From contig NZ_PVTJ01000011.1 of the NCBI RefSeq assembly GCF_003002955.1, positions 103,890 to 167,889 of the forward strand: a stretch of 64,000 nucleotides of DNA, read 5' to 3'. Below the pieces are notes generated by a model. It did no database searches. It was not told the origin of the DNA and worked only from the letters and a program-made list of their open reading frames with translations. Source of the DNA: Glycomyces artemisiae. Lineage in GTDB: Bacteria > Actinomycetota > Actinomycetes > Mycobacteriales > Micromonosporaceae. Positions 17,363 to 25,172 of this stretch are shown here, piece by piece. Every line of letters begins with the position of its first letter. Within the stretch, counting starts at the first letter, position 1. Made by a program: the position numbers and the translations under genes.

Positions 17363-19474
17363 ATGTCCGACTGGCCCCAGCCGATCCTGTTCGGCGCCGC
17401 CTACTACTACGAGTACCAGCCCGACGTCCTCGGCGGGTTCGAGACCGAGAGCGCGAAACAGCGCCTGGAGGAGGACCTCGACCTCATGGCCGAGGCCGGG
17501 TTCTCGGTGATCCGCGTCGGCGAGTCCGTGTGGAGCACTTGGGAACCCGAGAACGGGCGCTTCGACCTCGACTGGCTCCAGCCCGTCCTGGACGGCGCGC
17601 TGGAGCACGGCATCGGCGTCGTCCTGGGCACGCCGACGTACGCGGTGCCGCCGTGGCTGGCGCGCCAGTACCCCGAGATCGCCGGGGACCGCCGCACCGG
17701 GGAGCGCATCCCTTGGGGCGGACGGCAAGAAGTCGACTACACGCATCCGGGCTTCCGGTTCCACGCCGAGCGCGTGATCCGCAAGATCCTCGCGCGGTAC
17801 GCCGACCACCCGGCCGTGATCGGCTTCCAGGTCGACAACGAGCCCGGTCTCCACCTGTTCTCGAACGAGGGCGTGTTCCAGCGGTTCACCGACTACCTGC
17901 GGCACCAGTACGGCGACGTGGAGACCCTCAACCGCGAATGGGGCCTGGTCTACTGGTCCCACAAGCTGTCCACGTGGGCGGACCTGTGGCGGCCGGACGG
18001 CAATGCGCAGCCGCAGTACGAGCAGGCGTGGCGGCGGTTCCAGGCGGAGCTGACGACCGAGTTCATCGGCTGGCAGGCCGACATCACCCGCGAGTACGCG
18101 CACGAGGACCAGTTCGTCACCACCTGCATCTCCTACGGCAGGCCCGGGATCGACGAGCGGGCCGTGGCCGAGCGGATGTCGGTCACCGCCGGGAACCCGT
18201 ACTACCGGATGCAGGACTCGCTCGCGCTGCCGCAGGCGCCGGCCGACGACCGGCACTGGTCGCAGGAGGGGGTCTGGGCGCTGTACCGGTCCGCGGACGC
18301 GATGTACGGGGCGCGGCAGGAGCCGTTCCTCGTGACGGAGACGAACGCGCAGGCCATCGGCGAGTCATTCCACAACATGCCCGCGTACGACGGGCAGTGG
18401 CGCCAGGCCGCGTGGGCGCTGGTGTCGCGAGGGGCGCGCATGATCGAGTACTGGCACTGGCACACGCTCCACTTCGGCACCGAGACCTACTGGGGCGGCA
18501 TCCTCCCCCACAGCCAGCGGCCCGGCCGGACCTACCGCGAGCTCGCGCGCCTGGGCGCGGAGCTGCGGAAGGCGGGCGCGGACCTGGACGGGCTGGTGCC
18601 GGACGTCGACGTCGCGGTCCTGCACTCCAAGGAGAGCGAGTGGGCGCTCGCGGCGCAGCCCGCGCTGGCGAAGCCGGGCGGCGGCGCCGACCGCGACTCG
18701 TTCCACACGATCGCGGGCGCGTTCTACAAGGGGGCGTTCGACGCCGGTCTTCAGACGCGGGTGGTCCACACCGAGCAGCTCGGCGAGCCGGGCGAGGCGG
18801 TCGCGCAGTTCCCGGTGCTCGTGGCGGCGGGGATCTACGCGGCCGACGACGGTCTGCTGGACTGGCTGGACCGCTATGCGGCGGCGGGCGGGCACCTGGT
18901 GCTCGGTCCGCGCACCGGGTACGCCGACGAGGAGGCGCGGGCCCGCCTGGAAGTGAAGCCCGCGCGGCTCCACGAGGCGGCCGGCGTCTGGTACGACGAG
19001 TTCGCGAACCTGCCCGCGCCGGTCCCGGTGCGGGCCGCGGACGGCTCGCCGCTGCGCTTCGACGCGGCGGCCGGGGTGCAGTGGGCCGACGGCCTGATCC
19101 TCGAAGGGGCCGAAGCGCTCGCGGAGTACGAGCACCCGCACTACGGCCGGTTCCCGGCCGTGACGACGAAGGCGCACGGGCAGGGGCGCGTGACCTGCGT
19201 CGGCACGGTGCCCGACGCCGCGCTCGGCGCGGCGCTGTTCGCGTGGCTCGCTCCTGCCTCCGCTTGGCGGCCGGAGCACGCGAGCGTGACGGCGACCAGC
19301 GGCGTGACGGCCGCGGGCGAGACGATCCGCTTCGTGCACAACTGGTCCTGGGACGAGACCGAGGTGGCCCTCCCGGCCGCGGCGGTCGACCTCCTCGGGG
19401 AGGTCGAATACGCCGCCGGCGCGTCGCTTCCCTTGGGCCCGTGGGACGTGAAGGTCCTCCGCGAAACCCGCTGA
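17363..19474 (+). CDS. GH42-family beta-galactosidase (first copy)
   Basis: A 703-aa intracellular enzyme with the GH42 plan: TIM barrel (about 1-390), trimerisation domain, small C-terminal beta domain. The acid/base Glu is in QVDNEPG (about E160) and the nucleophile Glu in LVTETNAQ (about E326). GAAYYYEYQP at the N-terminus is the usual substrate-pocket start. It releases beta-linked galactose from oligosaccharides. The ATG at 17363 follows AAGGA (17352-17356). With the GH36 gene it could handle galactosides carrying alpha and beta galactose. A second GH42 paralogue lies at 34962-36965. Confidence 0.9.
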   Translation: MSDWPQPILFGAAYYYEYQPDVLGGFETESAKQRLEEDLDLMAEAGFSVIRVGESVWSTWEPENGRFDLDWLQPVLDGALEHGIGVVLGTPTYAVPPWLARQYPEIAGDRRTGERIPWGGRQEVDYTHPGFRFHAERVIRKILARYADHPAVIGFQVDNEPGLHLFSNEGVFQRFTDYLRHQYGDVETLNREWGLVYWSHKLSTWADLWRPDGNAQPQYEQAWRRFQAELTTEFIGWQADITREYAHEDQFVTTCISYGRPGIDERAVAERMSVTAGNPYYRMQDSLALPQAPADDRHWSQEGVWALYRSADAMYGARQEPFLVTETNAQAIGESFHNMPAYDGQWRQAAWALVSRGARMIEYWHWHTLHFGTETYWGGILPHSQRPGRTYRELARLGAELRKAGADLDGLVPDVDVAVLHSKESEWALAAQPALAKPGGGADRDSFHTIAGAFYKGAFDAGLQTRVVHTEQLGEPGEAVAQFPVLVAAGIYAADDGLLDWLDRYAAAGGHLVLGPRTGYADEEARARLEVKPARLHEAAGVWYDEFANLPAPVPVRAADGSPLRFDAAAGVQWADGLILEGAEALAEYEHPHYGRFPAVTTKAHGQGRVTCVGTVPDAALGAALFAWLAPASAWRPEHASVTATSGVTAAGETIRFVHNWSWDETEVALPAAAVDLLGEVEYAAGASLPLGPWDVKVLRETR

Positions 19475-19593
19475 AGACCTGAAGGCCGTATAGCCATCCC
19501 TAGCCCCCACCCATCCGTGGATGACGGTTTCACCAAACACCTACGCCCGCTTTAGGTCGTATGTGATGGTGTCACTAGTCATGAGGGATTGCA

Positions 19594-20304
19594 ATGGCAA
19601 ACAAGGGAACCACCCGCCGGGCTGCGCTGCGACGGACGGGTCTGCGGATCGTCGGGGTGGTCCGTCTGTCACGGGTGACGGACGTGACCACCTCGCCCGA
19701 GCGGCAGAAGGAGTCGATCGAGCGGTGGGCGGCCGAGGCTGGCCACCGCATTGTCGGCTGGGCCGAGGACCTCGACGTCTCCGGCTCGACTGACCCGTTC
19801 GAACGCGAGGAACTCGGCCCGTGGCTCTCGGAGCGGTCCGGTGAGTTCGACGGGCTGTGCGCGGCGAAGATCGACCGGTGGGCACGCTCGATCGTGCACT
19901 TCTCGCGACTGCTGGCCTGGTGCGAGGAGCACGGCAAGCTCGCCGCCACCGCCGACCGGCAGCTCAACACCGCCGAACCGTCGGGCAAGCTCATCGCCTA
20001 CGTCGCGGCGATCTTCACCGAGATGGAACTCGACGCCATCTCCGAACGCGTCACCTCCGCCCGTGCGAAACTGCGCCAGCAGGGCAAGTGGCCTGGCGGC
20101 ACGATCCCCTTCGGTTACCGCACCGCCCACGACGCTGAAGGCCGCACCACCGGCCTCGAGATCGACGAGGAACGCGCCCAGTGGGCACGGGCGATGGTCG
20201 CCAAGCGATTGGAGGGCTGGTCGTTCCAGAAGATCGCCGACTGGCTCAACGAGCAAGGCGTCACCAGCGGCAAAGGCAAACCAAAAGCCCCCGCGGTTCG
20301 CTGA
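19594..20304 (+). pseudogene. Truncated large serine integrase/recombinase
   Basis: The 236-aa product has the serine recombinase catalytic domain with the nucleophile in VVRLSRVTD (about Ser26), SPERQKESIERW, and LCAAKIDRWARS with the catalytic Arg. The start of the recombinase domain follows (GTIPFGYR, about 168-236, including WSFQKIADWLNEQGV). It stops abruptly after KPKAPAVR. Large serine integrases are usually 450-600 aa, so the zinc-ribbon and coiled-coil parts that bind att sites are missing. It is probably inactive and marks the left edge of an inserted island. GAGGG precedes the ATG. Its 3' end overlaps the convergent GNAT-like gene by 44 bases, at what looks like a deletion or insertion junction. 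Confidence 0.8.
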
Positions 20305-21202
20305 GCACGGGGAACCCGATGATTAAGAGGGCCAGGACTCGTGTGTGCATGAGCCCGAGATCGCTGAGTCCGTCGGCTCGGCAGATCCGGTCCGAGGGGC
20401 TATCGAGTTCGGTCTGCAGAAGCTGGTAGGCGGCATCGTTGGCGCTGCCCCACCGCATCGCGGCCCGCCAGAGGGCTCGCCCGAATCCCCTAGCCCGGAA
20501 CTCGGGCAGGACCGCGAAGTATTGGCCGAGCAGCCGCAGACGACCGCGCGAGTCGGGGAGGGTACGCATCGGGCCGATCGCACCGACGACCTTCATGGAG
20601 TCCTTGACAGTAAGCACCGGCCCGTCGTCGATTCCCTGGTCAATGCGCTCGGCCAGGAAGGGGAACCCCTCGCCCGCATTAACCGCAAACGCGCGGAAGC
20701 CGCTGGCTGATGCAGGGGGTTGTTCGACACACACGGCTACATGCTCGGAGTCCGTGCACGAATTGCTGCCGCGCACGAACGTCTTGAGCTGCACGCGGAC
20801 GGTCCGCTGGGCGTGCCTGTCAGGCAATTTGCCGAACCAGACGAGTCGAGCACGGGCGACGCCATGGTCCGCTGCAAGCTTTGCCCCCACGTCGCCTCCC
20901 GTCCGGCGAGCGCGCTCAAGATTCCCGTAGCAGTAGAGGTCCACCGTGCCCGCACCCCTTTGATTGAGCACGGGGATGAGAACGTACGCGTCCGAATCGA
21001 CGATCGCCTTGGTGAGGATGCGGGCGGTCTTCCTTCCGCCCCAGACCCGATCCTTGTCGTACGGGAGGTATTCTCCCGCCTCGGTGGTCGCGAGGAGTTC
21101 GGACCAGATCGCGGCGGCGTCCTCGTCGGGGTGGATCGGCCCGAGCGACGGCAGGCAGGGAGCCTTGCCGACCACCTCGGCAAGCGCTGCGGGATCGGTC
21201 AT
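20261..21202 (-). CDS. GNAT-like N-acyltransferase of the RiPP locus
   Basis: A 313-aa protein. The N-terminal half (about 1-165) matches nothing I recognise. The C-terminal half resembles a GNAT fold: LGQYFAVLPEFRARGFGRALWRAAM (shown to R20 as LGQYFAVLPEFRARGFGRAL) carries the acetyl-CoA loop RARGFG. The last 15-20 residues (from about IIGFPVLSEP) lie in sequence shared with the truncated integrase end, so the true C-terminus may have been lost or altered. The ATG at 21202 is preferred to a TTG nine bases upstream. It is downstream of the precursor and maturase on the same strand, so it may acylate the peptide or act in self-immunity (inference). Confidence 0.55.
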   Translation of the reverse strand: MTDPAALAEVVGKAPCLPSLGPIHPDEDAAAIWSELLATTEAGEYLPYDKDRVWGGRKTARILTKAIVDSDAYVLIPVLNQRGAGTVDLYCYGNLERARRTGGDVGAKLAADHGVARARLVWFGKLPDRHAQRTVRVQLKTFVRGSNSCTDSEHVAVCVEQPPASASGFRAFAVNAGEGFPFLAERIDQGIDDGPVLTVKDSMKVVGAIGPMRTLPDSRGRLRLLGQYFAVLPEFRARGFGRALWRAAMRWGSANDAAYQLLQTELDSPSDRICRADGLSDLGLMHTRVLALLIIGFPVLSEPRGLLVCLCRW

Positions 21203-21223
21203 AGTCCCCAACCGTATCGGGAG

Positions 21224-21264
21224 CGCGCGGGCACCGGTGGGTATCCAGCACCGGTGCCCGCGCG
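21224..21264 (-). terminator. Perfect 16-bp hairpin between precursor and GNAT-like gene
   Basis: CGCGCGGGCACCGGTG (21224-21239) and its exact complement (21249-21264) enclose a nine-base loop. It starts eight bases after the precursor stop. There is no T run. Such a hairpin would make the precursor mRNA more abundant or stable than the downstream message, a common arrangement in peptide operons. Confidence 0.65.
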
Positions 21265-21271
21265 ATCTTCT

Positions 21272-21427
21272 CTAGTAGGGGTTGTCGTCCCCGGCGTTGC
21301 ACGAGCAGGCGGCTGACTCGACGAGGACGTCGAGGTCATCGACGAACTCGGGCGCGGTCTGGTCGGTCTCGTACTCATCGGTCGATCTGAACGGCTTGAG
21401 TTCGAGGGTGATCGGCATCGCAGCCAT
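21272..21427 (-). CDS. Candidate RiPP precursor peptide (51 aa)
   Basis: The ATG at 21427 follows a strong ribosome site GGGGAGG inside the end of the maturase gene, whose stop is two bases upstream. The peptide begins MAAMPITLELKPF, has an acidic leader (DEYETDQTAPEFVDDLD) and ends VESAACSCNAGDDNPY. The C-terminal segment, with Cys41 and Cys43, looks like a core that a radical SAM enzyme could link through sulfur; the leader is rich in Asp/Glu as in many RiPPs. A second in-frame ATG at 21418 would give 48 aa. I do not recognise the family. It is convincing because of position, ribosome site and composition together. Confidence 0.75.
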   Translation of the reverse strand: MAAMPITLELKPFRSTDEYETDQTAPEFVDDLDVLVESAACSCNAGDDNPY

Positions 21428-21429
21428 GG

Positions 21430-22548
21430 CTATTCACCTCCCCTCGGTTCTCCGTGCTGGCAGTACATCCCCAAGGGGGCCTTCGACTCCTGGTACTGCT
21501 TTGCGAGCGGACGGCAGGTCCAGCAGGTACCGGAGAGCGCACATCCGGAGCAGCCCCCGGTGCGGAGCATGAGCCGGTCGGCGACCTCCTTGAGGCGGGT
21601 GAGTCCGAGCAGACCCTCGGTCATGAGCGAAATCGCGTCGTCGCGGCCGATCTTGCAGATCGACGCTCGTCCGAACGGGTCGGAGTGAAAGAACGTGTGC
21701 CCGGCGTTGCAGCCTTTGAACGGTTCACGTTTCCGCAGGTATTCGGTCGATTGGACTTGGAGAGGCTCACCGCCCCCGTAAATGGTCGGGCTCATGTTGA
21801 CGAAGGTGTGGAACGGAAGGCCGAATGAGCGTGCGAGGTCCTCCATCGCCGCCACCTCGTGGTCGTTGGTCGAGGTGACGATGTTGTTGAGTTTGATCGG
21901 CAGACCGGCCTCAACTCCGGCTTCGAGCCCTGCGATGAACCGCCGGTACGCTCCGTGGCGCTTGGTGAGCTTGTCGTAGGACTCCTCGGTCGCACCGTAG
22001 ACGGATAGCGTGATGCGGTACGGGCGCAAGCGCTTGAGCATGGCAAGGATGCGCGGGTCGGACAAGCGAGACCCGTTTGAGGAAACCGAGATCATCATTC
22101 CCAGTGCGAAGGCTCGCTCGTAGGTCTCCGTGAACAGTCGGTCGATCATCGGTTCACCGCCGGTGAGCTGGATGAACACCACGCCTGCGTCGCGCATGAT
22201 GCTCAGAAGGCGGGCCCTTTCGGGCCAATCGAGCCCTTCGAATCGCTTCTGAGCGAGGTAGCAGTGCTCACAGTCGTAGTTGCAGCCGAGGTTCAGCTCG
22301 TAGGAGGCGCGCACGTATCCGTACATGGAGGGCTGGCGGATCAGGACCGTCGGGTCGAGCGGCGCGCCGGCCAGGTCGATTCCGAACTGGCGAGCCGCAG
22401 CGTCGACCAGCCAGGAAGGGGTTGGTGCGTCGCCGCCGAGGGCGGTGAGTCTGAGGAAGTCGGCCTTCGGGATGGTGATGCCTCCGCTCTCTCCGGGGCG
22501 CAGGACCAGGTATTTGCCCATGAACGGGGCGGCGATGAGTTGGTGCAC
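21430..22548 (-). CDS. Radical SAM/SPASM peptide maturase
   Basis: A 372-aa radical SAM enzyme. The [4Fe-4S]-SAM motif CNYDCEHC (CxxxCxxC) is near residues 89-96, followed by QLTGGEPM, the usual SAM-binding GGE. The C-terminus has a complete SPASM pattern: C-x12-G-x4-C, then C-x2-C-x5-C-x2-C, then a last Cys in YCQH, giving two auxiliary clusters. Family members build thioether, C-C or other crosslinks in ribosomal peptides. An N-terminal region of about 80 residues may bind the leader. The GTG at 22548 follows GAGGAG; the longer open frame has no better site. The precursor gene starts two bases after its stop, so the pair is translationally linked. Confidence 0.88.
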   Translation of the reverse strand: MHQLIAAPFMGKYLVLRPGESGGITIPKADFLRLTALGGDAPTPSWLVDAAARQFGIDLAGAPLDPTVLIRQPSMYGYVRASYELNLGCNYDCEHCYLAQKRFEGLDWPERARLLSIMRDAGVVFIQLTGGEPMIDRLFTETYERAFALGMMISVSSNGSRLSDPRILAMLKRLRPYRITLSVYGATEESYDKLTKRHGAYRRFIAGLEAGVEAGLPIKLNNIVTSTNDHEVAAMEDLARSFGLPFHTFVNMSPTIYGGGEPLQVQSTEYLRKREPFKGCNAGHTFFHSDPFGRASICKIGRDDAISLMTEGLLGLTRLKEVADRLMLRTGGCSGCALSGTCWTCRPLAKQYQESKAPLGMYCQHGEPRGGE

Positions 22549-22567
22549 AGCAGTCGCTCCTCGGTTG

Positions 22568-22612
22568 AAAAAGGGGGAGCGGGGCGCGCCGCCCACCAAC
22601 GGCAGCCCCGCT
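22568..22612 (-). terminator. Intrinsic terminator or attenuator before the maturase gene
   Basis: On the minus strand AGCGGGGC (22605-22612) pairs with GCCCCGCT (22578-22585); a partial inner stem fills the gap. It is followed by CCCCC and a run of five T (22568-22572). It lies between the 196-aa gene and the maturase gene on the same strand, so upstream transcription may be cut off or regulated here. Confidence 0.6.
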
Positions 22613-22625
22613 GAAGGGAGATGGT

Positions 22626-23216
22626 TCAGAGCCGCCCTTGTTGAGCGGCGAGGGTGAGGATGTGCTCGGCTTCGCTGCGCCAGTGGCGCCTGCGCTCGTC
22701 GGGCGTTCCCTTCCAGCCGGGCCGTGTCACGAGGCCGCAGATCCGGCCGTTGTCGTGAAGCAGGTCAGCGACCGGCATGAGGGCGTTCTCGGTGTTCACT
22801 ACGCTCAGCACCGCGTGCTCCGCGGCCAGGGTGGGCTCGACGGCGAACCGGAACCCGTCGAGGTCGAACACCCCGAGCACGCTCGTGGGCAGCGGCGCAG
22901 GCTGCACAGGCCGGGTGTTCCCAGCGTGCCAGTCGGCAATGAGCGAAGCGATGTGGCTCCGCTGCTGGACCTTCCATGCCGGGGTCTGCTCGTTCGAAGG
23001 CGCTTCCCATCGCATCTCGCGGACTACCCCGCCTGCGTGAATAGCGTGCCCGATCTTGATCGGATGGCCGTTGTAGTCCAACCAGACCGAGGCGTACCCG
23101 GTCTTGCGGCGTGCCTTGAGTCGCAGAATGTTCCCGGTCGAGGTCTGCCACTCTCCGAGGTTCTCGAACTCATTCACGCTGCCTTGCCTCGTCTCCTGCG
23201 TCGCCGTGCGCGCCAT
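22626..23216 (-). CDS. Unknown 196-aa protein, first gene of the RiPP-side unit
   Basis: I do not recognise this protein. Translation from ATG 23216 (preceded by GGGGG) begins MARTATQETRQGSVNEF; the upstream extension is low quality and rejected. The N-terminal half has basic patches (RLKARRKTGYASVW, IKIGHAIHAGG) and the C-terminal half is mixed alpha/beta with Trp/Arg-rich DERRRHWRSEAEHIL near the end. No signal peptide, membrane helix or metal motif is visible, so it is probably cytoplasmic. It diverges from the XRE regulator across a region with repeated heptamers and lies upstream of the maturase, separated by a terminator-like hairpin. A role in peptide maturation or regulation is inferred from position only. 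Confidence 0.6.
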   Translation of the reverse strand: MARTATQETRQGSVNEFENLGEWQTSTGNILRLKARRKTGYASVWLDYNGHPIKIGHAIHAGGVVREMRWEAPSNEQTPAWKVQQRSHIASLIADWHAGNTRPVQPAPLPTSVLGVFDLDGFRFAVEPTLAAEHAVLSVVNTENALMPVADLLHDNGRICGLVTRPGWKGTPDERRRHWRSEAEHILTLAAQQGRL

Positions 23217-23363
23217 CAGGCCCCCAAAACTGCTGTGTCGGTACTCCGATCGGATGGGTGATGCGTTCTCTGTGGTGCATCGGTGACCGCCGTCTTGCGT
23301 TGGATGGCAACCCGCCCGTAGCCTTGATTTCAGCAGGCACAAATCGTCCAAACCAGAGCATCA

Positions 23364-23394
23364 ATGCCGCACTCATGCGGCAGAAATGCGGCAT
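23364..23394. promoter_or_regulatory. Candidate operator with three TGCGGCA heptamers
   Basis: TGCCGCA (23365-23371, inverted), TGCGGCA (23376-23382) and TGCGGCAT (23387-23394) form an inverted repeat plus an extra direct copy just upstream of the XRE start. It lies in the divergent control region of the RiPP locus. The nearby palindrome TCCGATCGGA is at 23245-23254. Confidence 0.5.
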
Positions 23395-23442
23395 CAGGCC
23401 GCTGAACTGGAAAGTCGCAAGACACCGAGGCGAAGGCGATCC

Positions 23443-24627
23443 GTGGGAAAACGACGAGACGCGTTCATCAGACGACGCAAGGCCATGGGCATCAGCCAGG
23501 AAGAACTCGCCGACCGGATCGGAGTTGACCGGACTACAGTCTCACGCTGGGAGCGAGGTGAAAACGACCCGCAACCGCTCTACCGCCGTAAGCTCGCCGA
23601 CCTCCTCGACGTTGACAAGGTTGAACTGGATCGCCTCCTACTCGGCGCTGACGACCGAGCACCAGAGCAGATCACTTCAGCCCGTGATCTCACGCGGCCG
23701 CACCTCCACGAAGCGGCCATAACAGTCGATGACCTCCAGAGAATCGAGCAGACCCGCACCCACTTCCAGGAGATGTACCGCCGCGTCGGCGGCGTGCCGA
23801 CGCTCCCGCGGATCAACGCCATTCTGGACCAGCGAGTCGCCCCCATGCTCCGCGCCGCCTACGAGAACCAACTCGGCCGCCAGCTCTTCCGCGCCGCAGG
23901 AAGCCTCACCGCGTTCGCCGGAGTCTGCGCCTACGACGCCGACCAACAGATGGCCGCCACCGCCCGCTTCGCCGAAGCCCTCAGCCTCGCCCGCGCCTCA
24001 GCTGACCTCCAGTTCGAGGGCTACCTCCACGCCCTCCTCGCCAACCAGGCCATGCACCTGGGCGAACTCAGGCAAGTCCTCGACCACACCGAGACCGTCC
24101 TCGACGCTCTCGGCGACCAGCTCAACCCCGCGCTCGTCTGCGACCTCCACACCCTCGCCGCCAAAGCGCATGCCCGAGCCGCGAACACCAACGCCTGCCA
24201 CCGCCACCTCGAAGCCGCAGAGACGAACGCCGAGCGCGCCTGGAACGGCCCCAGCCTTCCCGAAGTCTCCTACATGACCGCCGGCCTCATCCAACTCCAG
24301 ACCGCAGAAGCACTCCGCCGACTCGGCGACACCGCCGCCGCCCGCACCTACGCCGACGAGGCCATCCGAACTGCACCAGACACCCACCTGCGAGGCCAAG
24401 TCCACCGCTGGGCCGGATACGCCCTCGTCCTCACCGCTCAGGGCGAGATCGACGAAGCCGCCGACGCAGCCACAACCATGCTCGACCGAGCCATCGGCAT
24501 GGAATCCGGCCGCCTCCACGACCGCCTCACAAGCGTCATGCGCGCCCTCCGCCCGTACTCGGCAGAAACCGCCGTAGCGAGTACGCTCGAACGCGCCGAA
24601 GTCCAACTCGCGGAACCGGGAGCATGA
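23443..24627 (+). CDS. XRE-family regulator with TPR-like sensor region
   Basis: A 394-aa protein with an N-terminal helix-turn-helix (about 12-60: GISQEELADRIGVDRTTVSR, then WERGENDPQPLYRRKLADLL). A long alpha-helical region of TPR-like repeats follows (for example RFAEALSLARASADLQFEGY), like quorum or peptide-sensing regulators of actinomycete biosynthetic loci. The start is probably the GTG at 23443 (MGKRRDAFIRRRKAMG); an in-frame ATG at 23386 lies inside the operator repeats. It diverges from the 196-aa gene and overlaps the NUDIX gene by four bases (ATGA), so the two are co-translated. It likely controls the RiPP locus. Confidence 0.82.
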   Translation: MGKRRDAFIRRRKAMGISQEELADRIGVDRTTVSRWERGENDPQPLYRRKLADLLDVDKVELDRLLLGADDRAPEQITSARDLTRPHLHEAAITVDDLQRIEQTRTHFQEMYRRVGGVPTLPRINAILDQRVAPMLRAAYENQLGRQLFRAAGSLTAFAGVCAYDADQQMAATARFAEALSLARASADLQFEGYLHALLANQAMHLGELRQVLDHTETVLDALGDQLNPALVCDLHTLAAKAHARAANTNACHRHLEAAETNAERAWNGPSLPEVSYMTAGLIQLQTAEALRRLGDTAAARTYADEAIRTAPDTHLRGQVHRWAGYALVLTAQGEIDEAADAATTMLDRAIGMESGRLHDRLTSVMRALRPYSAETAVASTLERAEVQLAEPGA

Positions 24628-25145
24628 TGCGCTGGCAGGTCAACTCCAAGCGAACCCTCTACCGCGACCAGTGGGTCCATCTGCAAACCGCAGACGTAGA
24701 GCTCCCCGACGGCCGCCACCTCGACCACCGCCTCATCGAAACCGGCCCCGGAGCGGGCGCCGTCGTCGTCAAGGACGAGAAGGTTCTCCTCCTGTGGCGC
24801 CACCGCTTCATCACCGACACCTGGGGCTGGGAAATCCCCATCGGCGGGATCGAAGAAGGAGAGTCTCCCGAGGCTGCCGCAAGACGCGAACTTGAGGAAG
24901 AGACTGGTTGGCGTTCCGTTGGAACAATGCACTACCTATGCTACATTCAGCCCTCTCCGGGGCTGATGACAGCCGAGCATCACATCTTCAAAACAGAGCT
25001 CGTTCAACATATTGGCGCACCTATTGACGGATTCGAATCTGAACGCATTGAGTGGATTCCACTTGCCGATATCGGATCTCTCATTGATAAGGGAGACATT
25101 AGTGCGGCAACGACAATGTCTGCACTTCTACGCTGCTTGATATAG
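24624..25145 (+). CDS. NUDIX hydrolase
   Basis: A 173-aa protein with a full NUDIX box: G74, E80, R88-E89-L90, E92-E93 and G95 in GGIEEGESPEAAARRELEEE, fitting GX5EX7REUXEEXGU. Family members hydrolyse nucleoside diphosphate-linked compounds; closest by eye are ADP-ribose pyrophosphatase-like proteins. It overlaps the regulator stop by four bases. Base composition changes within the gene: codons up to about 24850 are GC-rich like the regulator, whereas the rest is AT-rich like the following gene. This suggests a mosaic formed when the AT-rich segment was acquired. The protein still reads as complete. Confidence 0.85.
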   Translation: MMRWQVNSKRTLYRDQWVHLQTADVELPDGRHLDHRLIETGPGAGAVVVKDEKVLLLWRHRFITDTWGWEIPIGGIEEGESPEAAARRELEEETGWRSVGTMHYLCYIQPSPGLMTAEHHIFKTELVQHIGAPIDGFESERIEWIPLADIGSLIDKGDISAATTMSALLRCLI

Positions 25146-25172
25146 AGAGTGCCAGAATCTAATTTCAACCGA

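Noticed and set aside
19475..19593. Integrase attachment site next to the truncated integrase
   Set aside because: No matching core repeat was found at the other end of the island (28.3-28.6 kb), so an att site cannot be supported.
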